DNA from: Persicaria tinctoria
Lineage: Eukaryota; Streptophyta; Magnoliopsida; Caryophyllales; Polygonaceae
Reading direction: 5' to 3'
Length of the DNA stretch: 64,000 nucleotides
Assembly (NCBI GenBank): GCA_037127255.1
Contig: JBANSL010000009.1
Span: 31,287,475-31,351,474 of the forward strand
Positions within the stretch are counted from its first letter, which is position 1. Each line of letters starts with the position of its first letter. Shown in pieces: positions 22,085 through 34,290 of this stretch. A model generated the notes under the pieces. The model saw only the letters and a program-made list of their open reading frames with translations. It did no database searches and was not told the origin of the DNA. A program made the translations under genes and the position numbers.

Positions 22085-25000
22085 GCAACCCCAAAAATGA
22101 AAACCCTAAAACGCTCTAAGCGCCCGCCGCGCCTGTTCACCATTCCTTCACCCCTCCTCGCCGTCGACCAGCCTTTTCGGGCTCCTTTGCCTGCAAATCA
22201 CCCCCACTTGTCTGCAAATCAACTTCAAATCCTCCTTATTCATCATATTCCCTCAAAAAATAGGGGTAGCTCCCCTCTACTTAAAAATCGTCTTCAAGAT
22301 GAATGTTCCAAGCTTGAAGAAAACTATTCAGGACGGCAAAAATGATGTACTGTCAAGTCTTTACTTGACCTCTCGGCATGGGATCTGCTATCAATTGTGC
22401 AAGTGGTTCATTCTAGACATCATCTTCGTTCATTGTCTGTGTTGGCCTTGGTGATGGGGATTTGGGTGGAGATGTGGGTGCGGTGCTTTTATCTCCTTCG
22501 ACTACTTGTTTTCAGCGTCACTTCTTGGTCGGCTTGTCCCGACCTGTACCACTACCAATCGAAACTAAATTGTCAACAAGTTCGTCCCTCTCATCGGGGC
22601 TCTCTTAATCACCTTCTCCAATTCACCGTTCTGGTGCGTCAAGACCTTATGATCTTCATGACTTCTACTCACTCTTTGGAGCTTCTGACTAATACACGAT
22701 TGGAGTTTATGTTTTATAAACAACACATTTGCTTATCAATCACCTTGATTTGCATTTCCGGTTCATCGGAATCACTTGATCATGGTTGTTGTTTTATACA
22801 TGTCGCTTTGTATTACATTCTTGGAAGGTGGCTAGTTACACTCGGTCCTCACAGGACCGAAATTATGGCTCATCCTGTGTGAACCTTTTTTATTACTAAT
22901 ACTATATGCTTAAGTATCCAATTCAATTTTACCACAAGCTAGGTCCATGTTTACTTCTTACCAATAAGCAACAGCCTCTGCTCACAATTTTGCCAATATA
23001 TTACATTTTACCAATGTCCCCATCCTCATGGTTAACACCAATGATTAAGTTCTTTGGGTATTTAACGGGATTCCCGTTGTATTCATTCTTGGTTATATAT
23101 CATATGTACTCTACTACATCTATATATATTTGCACTAATTTCAAGTTTACTAAATGTTTTATTCACTTCACTTACCATTTCCCTTGCTTCTGGAATTGTG
23201 ATTCCTACTCCTACTCTTTGGCTCTTTTGCTGGCTTTGTTATGTTTTGTTTGTAGGACTAGCTTCCTCTTATCACTTATGGTGGTCTTCGCTTGGTCCAA
23301 GATTCATTACAGTCATACGAATTAGATCGGTGACAAACTTTGTCCCAAAAATTTGTCGTATAATGGCTTTGGATTAGTTCAATTTGGCTTTACAAGCCAC
23401 AACGATGCACCGCTTTTTGTCTTGATTATGATTTATTCAATTGAATTTGTAACAAAGGATGTAATTTTGCCACCGTGTGACTTGGGTTATGTTCATTATT
23501 ACTTTAAGCACGATCTGCTTCTTTTCCTAAATGGGAACACATCCCTAGTACAATCTATCACAAATGAACAATTGTGCTTTAAAAGTGAATGGCCTAGTGC
23601 TTGTTTGGGGAAAACATCCATCTCTCATCACAGATCCTTATTTCTTATACAATTCATTGAGGCCATCCCATTCACAAGACATTATACGCAACCACAATTG
23701 CTAATACATTATATTAGTGCTCATTTAAATAGGGCCGTTTGTACCTATTGTACCAACACAAACCTTAATGTCTCCTTAGACGGATGGATTGAGATTTCGA
23801 GGACATGGTCTATAACCATGAAAGCGGGTTGCACAACCGGTCACCTATAACATCTTTATATATGAATATATGCACATGAAACTATAGGGGTATTCGCATG
23901 TGTAATATGTGGACTTCGATTGAGTCCTTCTGTTCGAACAATTCCATTAACGTTCTCGCTCTCCTTGAAACAAAATCGGACAAGGCTCCGGATGAGGGTG
24001 TATGGAAACACAATGGTTTCTAAAATATTGTGTTCGCTCCCTCTGTAGGGTTTGCAGGTGGTCTCTGCCTTGTTTGGAAAACATTGCCCCCTGAGCAAGG
24101 GTCTATTGATCTAATCAATATTTAGGAACGTTTCATTCACTTCAACTATCATGATGAACCCACCAATACAATTACAACTATGCTTGTTGTCTATGTTCCA
24201 CCAGACAATCGGGATAAAGAGGATTTTTGGGATCGTTTTATCCCATATGTACAAACAATAACTAACCCCATTTGTATCATGGGCGACCTGAATGACATTC
24301 AATCTCCTGATGAGAAGGGGGGTTGTGTGTTACCCGCTCAGGCTAGGTTTCGTCGACTATTTAGAATTAAAGACATTATGAGCCTCTGTGATGTCCCTTT
24401 CGTGGGTGATATCTTCACTTGGAGGAAGTCCCCATCGGGGATTGATAACTCTTATGAAAGGCTTGGCCAGTGCTTAGTCCAGCATAGTGTACTAACTACC
24501 TTTAGCAAGCTCCAAATTCAACACCATGCCCCTTCACTACATCCGATCACTGCCCCAAATCAGTAGATTTTCGACAGAACTCTGGGTTCATTAATCGACC
24601 TTTCAGGTTCGAAATGGCTTGGACGAAGCATCCTGATTTTGAAAATGTAGTTCGTCAAGCATGGTGTCTAGACCTCCCAGTGTCACTAATTTATCGACTG
24701 GTCCACAAAATCAAGCTACTTAAAACCCTAGCCAAGAAATGGCACAAACAATCTTTTGGTAATGTCCGCTCCTACCTACAGAAGGTCGAACAAGATCTCC
24801 TGGTTGTACAATCCTCTCTGTTTAGATCTTTCTCTGTCTGAAATTGCTCTCTACAAAAGCGTTTACTAAATAAAAGAGAACGCCTTCTGGATTTTCAATG
24901 AACTTATTGGCGTCAACGTCCGAATTTGTCAAGTCCATTCTTCTTCCAAACGACATTCATACGACCGATCAAGAGCTAATTAGGAGCGAATTTGAGCTTG

Positions 25001-28000
25001 AATATAAGCATAGATTCTCTTCTACATTGGATCCTTCAATTGATCTTCTAGGGAATCTCCAAATCTTGAAACATTCGGTCTCTGACTCGGATAATCAAAG
25101 GCTCACTGCACCTGTAACTAATGCGGAAATAAGGGATGTTGCCTTCTCGATTCAGGCTAAAAAGGCTCCTGGGTCGGATGGAATGCCGGCTGGTTTCTAC
25201 CAAAAGTATTGGAATATCATTGGACCTTTTGTCATAAAAGTTGTTAAGAGCTTCGTCAATTCCGGAAAACTACTAAAACAAGTCAACCATATATTCATCA
25301 ACTTTATTCCAAAAGTGGATGACCCAAGCTGCATTAACCATTACAGACCGATAAGTCTGTGCTCCACTGTCTATAAAATCATTACCAAAGTTTTTACTAC
25401 AAGGCTGGCCCCCATTATATCACAATTCATTCACCCTTTACAAGGGGAGTTCACTAAAGGACGATCAATCCATGATAATATCCTCATCTCCCACGAAATT
25501 TTCCACTCGTTTAAAGCTAAGTGTGGTAAGTCTAGTTGGTTAGCTGTAAAATTGGATATGGAAAAGGCTTACGACCAAATTGAATGGTCTTACTTACAAG
25601 CTGTTCTTACAAAGCTAGGATTCGAAGACACTTGCATTTATTGGATCATGGAATGCGTTTCGATGGTATCCTATTCCATCCTAATTCACGATGGTCCTAC
25701 AAAGCAGTTTTTCCCACAGAGGGGACTAGGTCAAGGAGATCCTCTTTCCCCTTTACTGTTTATCATCGCTTTTGAGTTCCTAGCTCAATCTCTTCAACAA
25801 GAATCGCATATTAACACCTATGTAGGATTCCCTATTACGAAAGACAGGCCGACTATCCCATTCCTCACATTCGATGACGATATGATGATCTTTTCCAAAG
25901 CATCGGCTTCTACATGTAATACAATTAACTCCATTCTTAATAACTATTGCGGCATTTCAGGGCAAAAAATCAACTACCACAAATCATCCTTCCAGGTGTC
26001 TGGTAATACCTTGAATTGGTAAATAAAGAACGGTCATTCCGGGGTCTGGTAATACCACTACTACCACTAAATCGACAATCTCCCCCCACCTTGGAATGGG
26101 AATATCAGTATCTTTTGAAAAATACATGAGGTGTCCAATCATCATTAATGGCATAGTCAATAAGGACACATTTGCGGATGTTGTCCTAAAAATTAAAAAA
26201 TAACTTACAAAGTGGAATGCGTCCTCAATCTCTCCTGAAGGTCGGAAAGTTCTAATTAAAGCTAATCTAAGTGCCCAACCAGTATTCCTTATGCAGTCTT
26301 TCATGCTACCAGCATCAATCCTTTTAGAACTAGATAAAATCTATCACAATTTCTTTTGGAACAAACAAGCAAGGTACACACCCTTAATTAATTGGGACAG
26401 AATATGTTCTGACACTCTAAATAGTGGTCTAGGCATGTACATAAACGATGAACATAGCATTGCAGCTAAAGCTCATTTGGAAAATTCTTGTTGAACCGCA
26501 TAATATCTGGGTTAAAGTCATATCAGCTAAGTATCTAAAAGGTGTTTCAATCAAACACTATAAAAGAAAGGGTGATGCGTCGTGGCAATGGGGTAAGCTC
26601 TGCTTTCTTCGTCCTACCCTTGAAAAAGGGCTCCAGTGGTCCGTTGGTAACTGTTCGGACATTAATTTCTGGAAGGACAACTAAGTTTTGGAAACCCCTC
26701 TGGATCAATGTTTGGAAAAACCGCTTCTCGATAACCAAATCACATGGAAGGTCAGCCGCTTCATCAACAACAACGGTTGGGATGTACATCAACTTACAGG
26801 TCTGATTAAACAATCCATTATTACACAAATAGGCGACATTCCCTTGCCGATTACTCCCTTCACATACCGTCTTTACTGGGGACCGAACCCTACGGGGTGG
26901 TTTTCAACTAAATCAACCACCAAAATTATCAGTAATAACACTAATGCCAATAGTTGCAAATGCAATTGGATTTGGGATTTAAAAATTGCCACTGATAGCT
27001 TACCAACCAAACAACGTATGCAGGTATCACATGTTGGGGTGCCTATGTGCTGCATTTTCTGTAACTCTTTTACCGAATCAATGCAGCATCTGCATTTGGA
27101 TTGCCCATTCACTAAAAAAGTTCTGCATCTGTTACCACATAATACTAGAACACTCCAGCAACACAATTTTGATGTTCACAAACCAAATGTGGTTCTCAAC
27201 AACATCCACTTAACCACTTCGAGGACATTTTCTTCTGATCTTTTTTATTCCTGGTGGGCCATTTGGTTCTTTAGGAATCAATTAACTTTCGGAAATATGC
27301 ATAACATAGATATTAACCAAGTTCGTGTACACATAAACACTACTAAGTATAGCTGGTTTGATGTCTCTCGTTTTGACTTAGCAACGCAATCTTTCAAGTA
27401 TCCACATCCACGTATGGATGGAAACAGGCGAATGACTATTATGGCTGGGTCAGGTGCTCGGCTCAGGGCCCATTGGGATACCCCTCCAGCACCTTTCTTC
27501 AAAATCAATTTTGATGGCTCTCTACAGTTGTCTAGTGAGGCTTCATACGGCTTCGTAATTAGAAACATTGGGGCAACAGTGGTGGCGACTGGCTCGGGCC
27601 GTTGCAATAAAACTTCTGTTGTGTTTTCTGAAGCATTGACCCTTTGTAACGGGGTTTTACGGGCTCAGGAGCTGGGGATTAGACATCTCCTAGTTGAGGG
27701 TGATAATTTGCAAGTAGTCAATGCTCTGCTTGGGATTTGGACCTGCCCGTGGAACATTGAACTTGTTTTGTCAGATATTCATTTGATAAGTTATGGGTTT
27801 GACTCTTTTTCCATTCGTCATATTTTTAGGGAATCCAATGTTGTAGTTGATAGGGTCGCGCATCTGGCTTACAACATCCCTGCCGACGATTTTCTGCTCT
27901 CTGATCCAGTGCTTTAGGATCTCGTCCGGAAGGACGCTCTAAGATGGCGCTTTCTCCGCTAGGATAGCTTCGTCTTAATTCATTTCCTTGTATTAAAAAA

Positions 28001-28002
28001 AA
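22085..28002 (+). mobile_element. LINE B (L1-type), essentially full length
   Basis: A 5.9-kb plus-strand LINE bounded by perfect 12-bp duplications ACATTATAAGTT (22073-22084 and 28003-28014). It starts with a pyrimidine-rich leader, carries EN-RT-RNase H coding sequence from ~23.88 kb, and ends in TTGTATTAAAAAAAAA. The first 1.8 kb should hold the 5' leader and ORF1, but I cannot recognise an ORF1 protein in any frame, so that part has decayed or diverged. It lies inside LINE A, in opposite orientation. Confidence 0.93.
23880..27917 (+). pseudogene. LINE B ORF2 (endonuclease-RT-RNase H), disrupted
   Basis: Plus-strand relic of the LINE polyprotein. Endonuclease (about 23,885-24,600): LLETKSDKAPD, IMGDLNDIQSPDEKG, FTWRKSPSGIDNSYERL, and a SDHCPKS histidine motif shifted to another frame (about 24,540). 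RT (24,898-26,022): KKAPGSDGMPAGFYQKYW, NHYRPISLCSTVYKIITK, KLDMEKAYDQIEW, and LTFDDDMMIF where FADD is usual, so the Ala before the catalytic Asp pair is Asp. After a messy segment (26,023-26,290, with a repeated TCTGGTAATACC) come the connection, zf-RVT and RNase H (26,688-27,917) with FKINFDGSL, LVEGDNLQVV and VVVDRVAHLAY. It ends DLVRKDAL-like past a stop at 27,917. Not functional. Confidence 0.92.
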
Positions 28003-28014
28003 ACATTATAAGTT

Positions 28015-28535
28015 TCCTTATCTAAACTATCTAATAATTCTTTTAATATCATTTGGATAACTTTTTTTAGGCTAAAATATTATTTTTTGCACTTTCTAAT
28101 TTTACAAATAATTTATATAAGTTCATTCAACATTTCCATTATAATGTTAATGTTATAAAATATTGTTATTTTTTATGAGTAAGGATTTTTTTGGATAAGA
28201 TGATTTGAGATCTTGAGTTATGACTTGATGAGTCTGATATAGTACGATAGATAATTGATTACATTATATTGTTACTAAGTATACAATTTGGACAACTTTG
28301 AAATGTAGTATTTGGTGGATTCAAAATTATTGTCTCTTCAAAGGGGTGAATCATAAGTCATAATGGGTGATCCATGATAATTATGAGCTGATTCGGAAAT
28401 TCAATCGAATAAATAAAGTCACACATCATACGCTATTATTGAATATCAAGAGAAAATATTGTCTTATGCCACACACCATTGTTGAATATAGGGGTATAGC
28501 TAACCCATGAAAAAAATGTGATGCCTCCAGTTGAT
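28015..28535. other. LINE A 5' remnant, then AT-rich DNA
   Basis: The first ~65 bases continue the LINE A frame on the minus strand. The rest is AT-rich with no gene or element recognised, and ends at the 14-bp TSD (28536-28549) of LINE C. Confidence 0.55.
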
Positions 28536-28615
28536 AAACATAAAGGATGTTTAATTGAAGTCTTTCTCAATTTTTTTTTTTTTTTTACAGTAGGCAAGAA
28601 ATAGGGGCCATTACA

Positions 28616-31264
28616 TCACCGTAACGTAGCCCCAGGATCATCTTGAAAGATGATTTTACAAAAGTCCCTATGGTAGGGAATGCAGTCAAGGTTACAGATA
28701 AAACCCTTTCTAGCAATATAATCAGCTGCCATGTTAGCTTCACGAAAGATATGTCGCACTTCTGCATGCTGAAACTCTTTCAACAGTTTGGTGATATCTT
28801 CAACATAACTCATGTCTTCCCATCTAGGAGGTTGGTGCATAGTCACCGACTTGACCAGGTTTTGATTGTCTCTCTCTACAATGATATTCCTGATTCCCTG
28901 CTCCTTTGCTCTTCTAAGGCCTGTCAGCATTGCCGATGCCTCTGTCTGACTAATCGATCCTGCTACAATCGTATGATGAAAAACATCTACAATCTTACCA
29001 TCAGAATTCCTGATGATTCCACCAGTCTGGCAAACGCCAGAAAGACTAACCGAACCATCTACATTAAGTTTGTAGATAGCCCTAGATGGTCTGTTCCATC
29101 TAGCTGCATTTCTTCTCCTTCTAGCTGCATTTTTTCTTGTGTTGGGGTTGTCGATGGACCAGTCTGTAATATATTGGTTTATTTTTTGAATGATTGGCCT
29201 TACCCCATTGAGATTTATTTTTCTAAATATAACATTGTTTCTAATTTCCCAAACTCCCATCCAGATCCAGCTAAGATCCACAAAATTACTGTTAGCATTA
29301 TAGATTGTATCCAATTTGTCATGAATGAGACCAGAATTGTTAAGGCCATTGAAGAACATACCTTTTTGTTGTTCATATTGTGCAATGAGTTCTCTCGTGA
29401 AGGTGCATCTTGTAAGAAGGTGGGTAGCATCTTCATCAGCTTGATTGCAGAGAGAGCATTGGGAAGGAACTCTATTTACGTACCTGTTAAGTCGAATAGA
29501 TGTCGGGAGGCTATCTATTTTGATCTTCCATAGGAAATTCCGAACTCTAGGGGGCACATTTAGCTTCCATATCCACGAGTACGAGTTTTCCTCATTAGCT
29601 GACGGAGTTAGAATCTTCCTAGCTGACCTGGCAGAGAAGAATCCTTGCGAGTCAGGTTTCCAAACCAACTTGTCCTTGGTAGGTTGTGTGGAGATTCTGA
29701 TTTTAAGAATACTCTGAGCAATATCCCAGGGGAAAATTTGGGTTATGAGATTATAGTTCCACTTATTGCTATTGGTTATGAGGTTCTCAACCTTCATATT
29801 CGGGTCATAAGAACCCATAAAAGTTTTTAAATCTTTCTCTATAACCCATGGGTCATCCCAAAGGCTAATGCTTTTACCATCACCAACTATCTAGTGAAGA
29901 CCTTTTTCAAATTTCTCTCTAAGGGACAACAGCCGCCCAAATTGCCATGATGTATTAATGCCTTTGTAATGTTTAATATCTTCATTTCGTAGGTATTTTT
30001 CTTTGATCAATTTTGTCCACGGTGTGTCTGCATTATTATATAATTTCCAGAGGAGTTTCATTTGCAGGCAAATATTAAGGTCTTCAGCTTTCCTGATTCC
30101 CAATCCTCCCTGGGATTTGTTTTTACAGATCTGATCCCAACTAATGATAGGGGAATATTTTTCAAATTGGGATTTGTTCCAAAAGAAGTTTCTATTTATT
30201 TGGTCAAGCCTATTAAGGATTCCTTTTGGAAGTAGAAAATTCTGCATCAGGTAATTTGTTTTGGAGCTGAGGTTAGATTGAATAAGAATAACTCTTCCTG
30301 CTTGACTTGGACTAGAGGCTTTCCATCTTGAAAGTTGTTTTCTTAGGTTATCTACTGCTTCATCAAAAACACAATTTTTGATTCGCCCATTAACTAGAGG
30401 GATGCCTAGGTATTTTTCAATTGTTTTCGCTATTGGGATTCCCATGTGATTAGCAAGATCCCTTACTAAATTAGGGTTCACATTTTTTGAACATTGAAGG
30501 GAGCTTTTGTTGTAATTTATAGTTAATCCAGAAAGATTTGAGAAATTATTTAATATGTTTTGGATAGTATTGAGACTAGTATGGGCTGCTTTCGCAAAGA
30601 TGATGGTATCATCAGCAAAGGTGAGAAAAGGAATAGGTGTACCATTCTTAGTGAGTTTTATGCCAATCAGAGCATCAGCTAGAAGAGCTTCCTTATGAAG
30701 TTCCCTAGCGAGCCCTTCCATGACCAGAATAAAGATATAGGGAGAAAGAGGGTCACCTTGTCTGATGCCTCTGTTGGGTGTAAATTGTTTCCCAGGAGTA
30801 TTATTAACAAGTACCGAGAAAGAGGTTGAGGTGATGCATTTCATTACCCAATCAATCCAAGTGGGATGGAAACCGAATTTCTGCAGAACCGCCTTGATGT
30901 AGTTCCAGTTTATCTTATCATAAGCCTTTTCCATGTCCAATTTTAGAGCCATCCACCCCTTGTTACCTTTTTGTTTGTGGAAAGTATGGAAGATTTCATG
31001 CGCTATAAGGGTGTTATCCTGGATAGATCTTCCTTCTACAAATGCACCTTGGAAGGGATTGATCAGTTTTGGTAAAATTGGCTTGAGTCTATTAGCAATT
31101 ATTTTGGAGATTATTTTATAAATGGTATTACAGAGACTGATGCGTCTATAATGGTTAACTGTGGTTGGATTGTCCGTTTTTGGGATAAGAGCTATGAAAG
31201 TATTGTTGATTTCATTTAGCATTTGGCCAGAATGGAAGAAGGATTTGACAGCTCTACAGGCCAA
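28616..31264 (-). pseudogene. LINE C ORF2, RT to RNase H part (one stop)
   Basis: Continues the 507-codon frame after a 1-nt frameshift at about 31,254-31,264. RT motifs: FIALIPKTDNPTTVNHYRRI, KLDMEKAYDKINWNY, NRGIRQGDPLSP and the catalytic FLTFADDTIIF (about 30,620). A TAG at about 29,891 sits exactly where related LINEs have Trp in GLAWSVGDG. After it the frame (29,818-28,616) carries zf-RVT, WIWKLNVPPRVRNFLWKI, C-x2-C ... H-x-L-x-x-C, and RNase H with KLNVDGSVSL and FREANMAADYIARKG, ending DDPGATLR. Apart from two lesions the enzyme would be complete. Confidence 0.93.
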
Positions 31265-32687
31265 CTATATCCCAATATTGTTTATAAAATTCAAGGGGGT
31301 AACCATCAGGGCCCGGAGTCTTGTCTTCTGCCATGCTGAAAAGGGTTTGCTTGATTTCTGAACTGGTAGGAAGGGATATGAGATTTTCATTTTCCATATG
31401 AGTTATTTGATTTTGGATATTCCAAACATCATTTTGGTTAACTTGAACTTGTGAGTTTCCTATAAATCTTTCCGACATTTCTTTGGTGATATGATCCAGG
31501 ATTTGGTGTTGATCCGTTATAATATCATTGTGTTTGGTGGTGAAGGTTCTAGTATGGTTTTTAAAATTCTTTATCTTAGAAATGGTTTGAAAATATTTTG
31601 TGTTTTTGTCCCCAAAGTGGAGGTGTTTTGTTTTAGCTCGTTGCTTCCAGAATCTGTAATTGAATTCTAGTAGTCTCTGCTTCTTAAGTTCTAGTCTGAC
31701 TAGCCGGGCTTCGTTTTTAGCAGATAAAGGGCCCCAAGGTAGACTGATTTGGATAGCTTGTATTTTATTTTCCACATTTGATAATTGACGGTTAATATTA
31801 TTAGTATTTCCTTTACACCAAAGTTTGATTCTTCTTTTAAGTAGTTTTTGTTTTTGCGCCATGCTGTAACTATGTGAGCCTTTTAATTTATAATTCCATA
31901 CTTTCTCAATCATAGATTTAACAGCTTCGTTTGTAGTCCAGGCCATTTCAAATCTAAAGGGGGAACCTTTTTTCTTATCATGTTGCCCAATTACAAGAGA
32001 GATTGGAGCATGATCAGATTTGGAAAACGGATGGTGTTTGGTGCACAGATTCGGAAACCAGTTTAGAATTTGTTGTTGAACTAGAATTCTATCTAGTCTT
32101 TCATACGTATTGTTAGCTTGGGATCTACTTTTCCTCCAGGTAATAGGAGAGCCACTGTAAGGGAGGGTATATAACTCTAGTTCCTCTTTTACATTTCGTA
32201 ACCTTCTAAATCTGGTGATACTAGGTGTAGCACCACCTACCTTTTCAGTATCATTTTCTATATCATTAAGGTCACCAATTATGATGAAGGGATAGTTATA
32301 TTTACTAATGGTATGGGAGAGATCATCCCAAAATTCATCTTTCTCTTGTTCTATTGAAGGAGCATAGACACAGGCTAAAATTAAATCATGATTTTCTATA
32401 TTGAGTTTCATTATAATATATCTGGGATTTTCCTCAATGATATCAGAGTAAGTATCTGAATTTCGTTTTTGAAAGAGCCATATACCACCTTTTCTTCCAT
32501 TTGATTTAATACAGTGGGCTTTGTGAAAGCCAGAACTCCGAATCTGAGTCTCCGAGGGGGCTATTACAGATTTAGTTTCAGAGAGAACAAGGATATCTAT
32601 ATTATTGTTGAATCTAAAGTGATTAATTTCTTGCCACAAGAGTGGCCGTTTGGTACCTCTAACATTCCAATAAGCGATATTAGTCAT
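31254..32687 (-). pseudogene. LINE C ORF2, AP-endonuclease and RT start
   Basis: The likely start is ATG 32687-32685 (MTNIAYWNVRGTKR). The frame is open 30 codons further upstream, but the endonuclease family begins at this WNVRG. Motifs: LSETKS, the catalytic IIGDLNDIEND, ITWRKSRSQANNTYERLDR and the SKSDHAPISLV histidine loop, all intact. A helical linker follows, then SEIKQTLFSMAEDKTPGPDG and the frame ends at YWDIVGL because of a single-base frameshift. The endonuclease nicks target DNA for target-primed reverse transcription. Its ATG overlaps the stop of the preceding 261-codon ORF as ATGACTAA. Confidence 0.92.
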
Positions 32688-33465
32688 ATAATAACTTGTA
32701 ATAGTAGCAAATTTGATTTCTCCATTTATGTAAGGTAATACAGAGTAAGGAGTAAGGATAAGAAGCATGAAGACCATGATATATAACCTTCAATTTGCAA
32801 AGTTTCCTCTTAAGAGTTTCTTCATATGACTCACCAAGTTTGCAGTCCTCCTGATTTCCATAACAATAGATACAATTATTTTTACATGATGATCTTTGAT
32901 TTCCTGATGAAGCATGCTTCAACAGCTTGAAGCATCTCCAGCCTTGTGTACTTCTGGGATGAGTGCAGTAAATTTTTCCATAAAGTTTGAGTTTTGAAAG
33001 TTTATATGGAGTTTTGGGGCAGCAAACCACCACTGAGTGATTAGAGTCACACATGGGGAGCTTAAGTTTTCGGGAGATTAGTTGTGGAAGCATACCTTGG
33101 ATAGTGCTTTTGTGGCATTCCGAGCACACCAGAAGCGCATAAGCAAGGCTACAAACACAAGGGTTCCTGCCATAGAACAGCCAACAACAAAAAGGGGGGC
33201 CAACCAACAGCCTATGATGATAATAAAGACTAAGATTATAACTATTAACCGCATAGAGATGAAAATAGAGAAGCTTTCCAGTAGAAAAATTAGGAAAGAC
33301 CTCTCCATCTTCACCCAAAGAGTTTCGAGCATTACAAGGCCAATACAGCAGGCAATCAAGCAAACCATAATTCAAAAGACAGATAACATCGGGGTTATTT
33401 AGCTGATAGATATGAGCTTTCTGATGCTCATCCCCACACCATAAAGTCAGATAGGTGCTAATCAT
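32680..33465 (-). CDS. Extra 261-aa Cys-rich ORF between LINE ORF1 and ORF2
   Basis: This ORF is open for 261 codons. It begins with an ATG overlapping the stop of ORF1 (TGATG, plus-strand CATCA at 33463-33467) and ends with a TAA overlapping the ORF2 start (ATGACTAA). The protein is hydrophobic in its first half and rich in Cys. The second half contains CDSNHSVVVCCPKTP, a basic stretch with TQGWRCFKLLKH, then CKNNCIYCYGNQEDC and a charged helix EETLKRKLCKLK. The Cys spacing and the GWRCFK...C...YCYGNQ pattern recall plant GRF-type zinc fingers, but loosely. Another frame over 33,368-33,078 encodes a strongly membrane-like segment, so a frameshift within a captured gene is also possible. No function assigned; the overlaps argue for coupled translation. 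Confidence 0.5.
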   Translation of the reverse strand: MISTYLTLWCGDEHQKAHIYQLNNPDVICLLNYGLLDCLLYWPCNARNSLGEDGEVFPNFSTGKLLYFHLYAVNSYNLSLYYHHRLLVGPPFCCWLFYGRNPCVCSLAYALLVCSECHKSTIQGMLPQLISRKLKLPMCDSNHSVVVCCPKTPYKLSKLKLYGKIYCTHPRSTQGWRCFKLLKHASSGNQRSSCKNNCIYCYGNQEDCKLGESYEETLKRKLCKLKVIYHGLHASYPYSLLCITLHKWRNQICYYYKLLYD

Positions 33466-34276
33466 CAGTTCTTCTTTTTGCGGGACTTCTTCAAAGCTGG
33501 AGAGGAGGCTTCAGTGCAGTCTTCCTCCTTCTTGCGTTTAGCAACTTCACCATCACTCAGAGCAGCATCCTTCTCGCTATTCTTGATGATAATACCACCC
33601 ATTCTTCTGATCATGGAGTTGTCAGAGCGCATGGAGTTCCTGGATTCCTCAGCATCATCATCAGTGGCTAACATTTTGCCTTTCTGGTGGGCTTTGATGA
33701 GCTCCTCAAGACCTCCTTTAGCCAGAGTGTAGCCAGTAGAGGAGTTGGCATTGTTGGAGGAGAGGAGAGTATGAAGAATGGAAGGGGCAATAGCAAAGGG
33801 AGGGGTACTGCTTTCAACTGTTATCTTGGCCAGATGAGCATTGTTGAGGGAGATGAGGTGGTTAATGAGCTCAGTAGAGTAGTTGCCATTGGGAGTAGAG
33901 TGAGTATGGGTCTTAGGGGGGGGGGGCAGTAGTGATAGGTAGGAGACCATAATCTCCCTGTCTAGGGATCATAGTCTGAGAGACCATGGGCTCCTCATGT
34001 TGAATGTAAGGGACAAAGGCATTGCCACCCCCAACATTTCTATTCTCAGTAGGATTCCTGTTGTGGTTAGCAGCAGGGGAGTGAGAGATGAGGTCAAGCT
34101 GAGGGTTTTCCTCAAGGATTAGGCTAAATTTTCTAGGACGAGGAGCATTGAGAGGACAGTCTTCATAGATGTGGTCATAGCCACCACAACAACCACACCC
34201 ATCAGAGAAATCTTCATACCAAATACGCAGCTTAATGGACTCATTTTCATTCTTTCTCAATTGTTGCTTACAAAGA
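33465..34276 (-). pseudogene. LINE C ORF1, 5'-truncated, frame slip at G run
   Basis: Nucleic-acid-binding ORF1 remnant. The upstream frame (34,260-33,913) has RIWYEDFSDGCGCCGGYDHI followed by YEDCP, a C-x2-C-x4-H-x4-C-type knuckle as in plant L1 ORF1 proteins. The second frame (33,950-33,465) carries a polar tail ending ALKKSRKKKN. The frames overlap at an 11-base run of G (33916-33926), the likely slip site. The N-terminal RNA-binding region is lost by 5' truncation. The stop overlaps the start of the 261-codon ORF. Confidence 0.85.
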
Positions 34277-34290
34277 AAACATAAAGGATG

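Larger units (their letters stand above)
28550..34276 (-). mobile_element. LINE C (L1-type), 5.7 kb, three ORFs
   Basis: Minus-strand LINE flanked by a perfect 14-bp duplication AAACATAAAGGATG (28536-28549 and 34277-34290). The poly(A) (28,570-28,586 as T on the plus strand) is followed by ~20 bases before the TSD. It encodes, in order, a truncated ORF1 with a Cys-His knuckle, an extra 261-codon ORF, then endonuclease, RT, zf-RVT and RNase H. Only a few disabling changes exist: a frame slip at an 11-base G run in ORF1, one frameshift and one TGG-to-TAG in ORF2. It is fairly young. The 5' end is truncated inside ORF1. Confidence 0.94.

Noticed and set aside
22397..23850. Three long plus-strand frames as genes
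   Set aside because: They lie in the 5' part of LINE B, lack any domain, and have the composition of decayed noncoding sequence.
28643..29533. 296-codon plus-strand frame
   Set aside because: Antisense shadow of the LINE C zf-RVT/RNase H region; no domain of its own.
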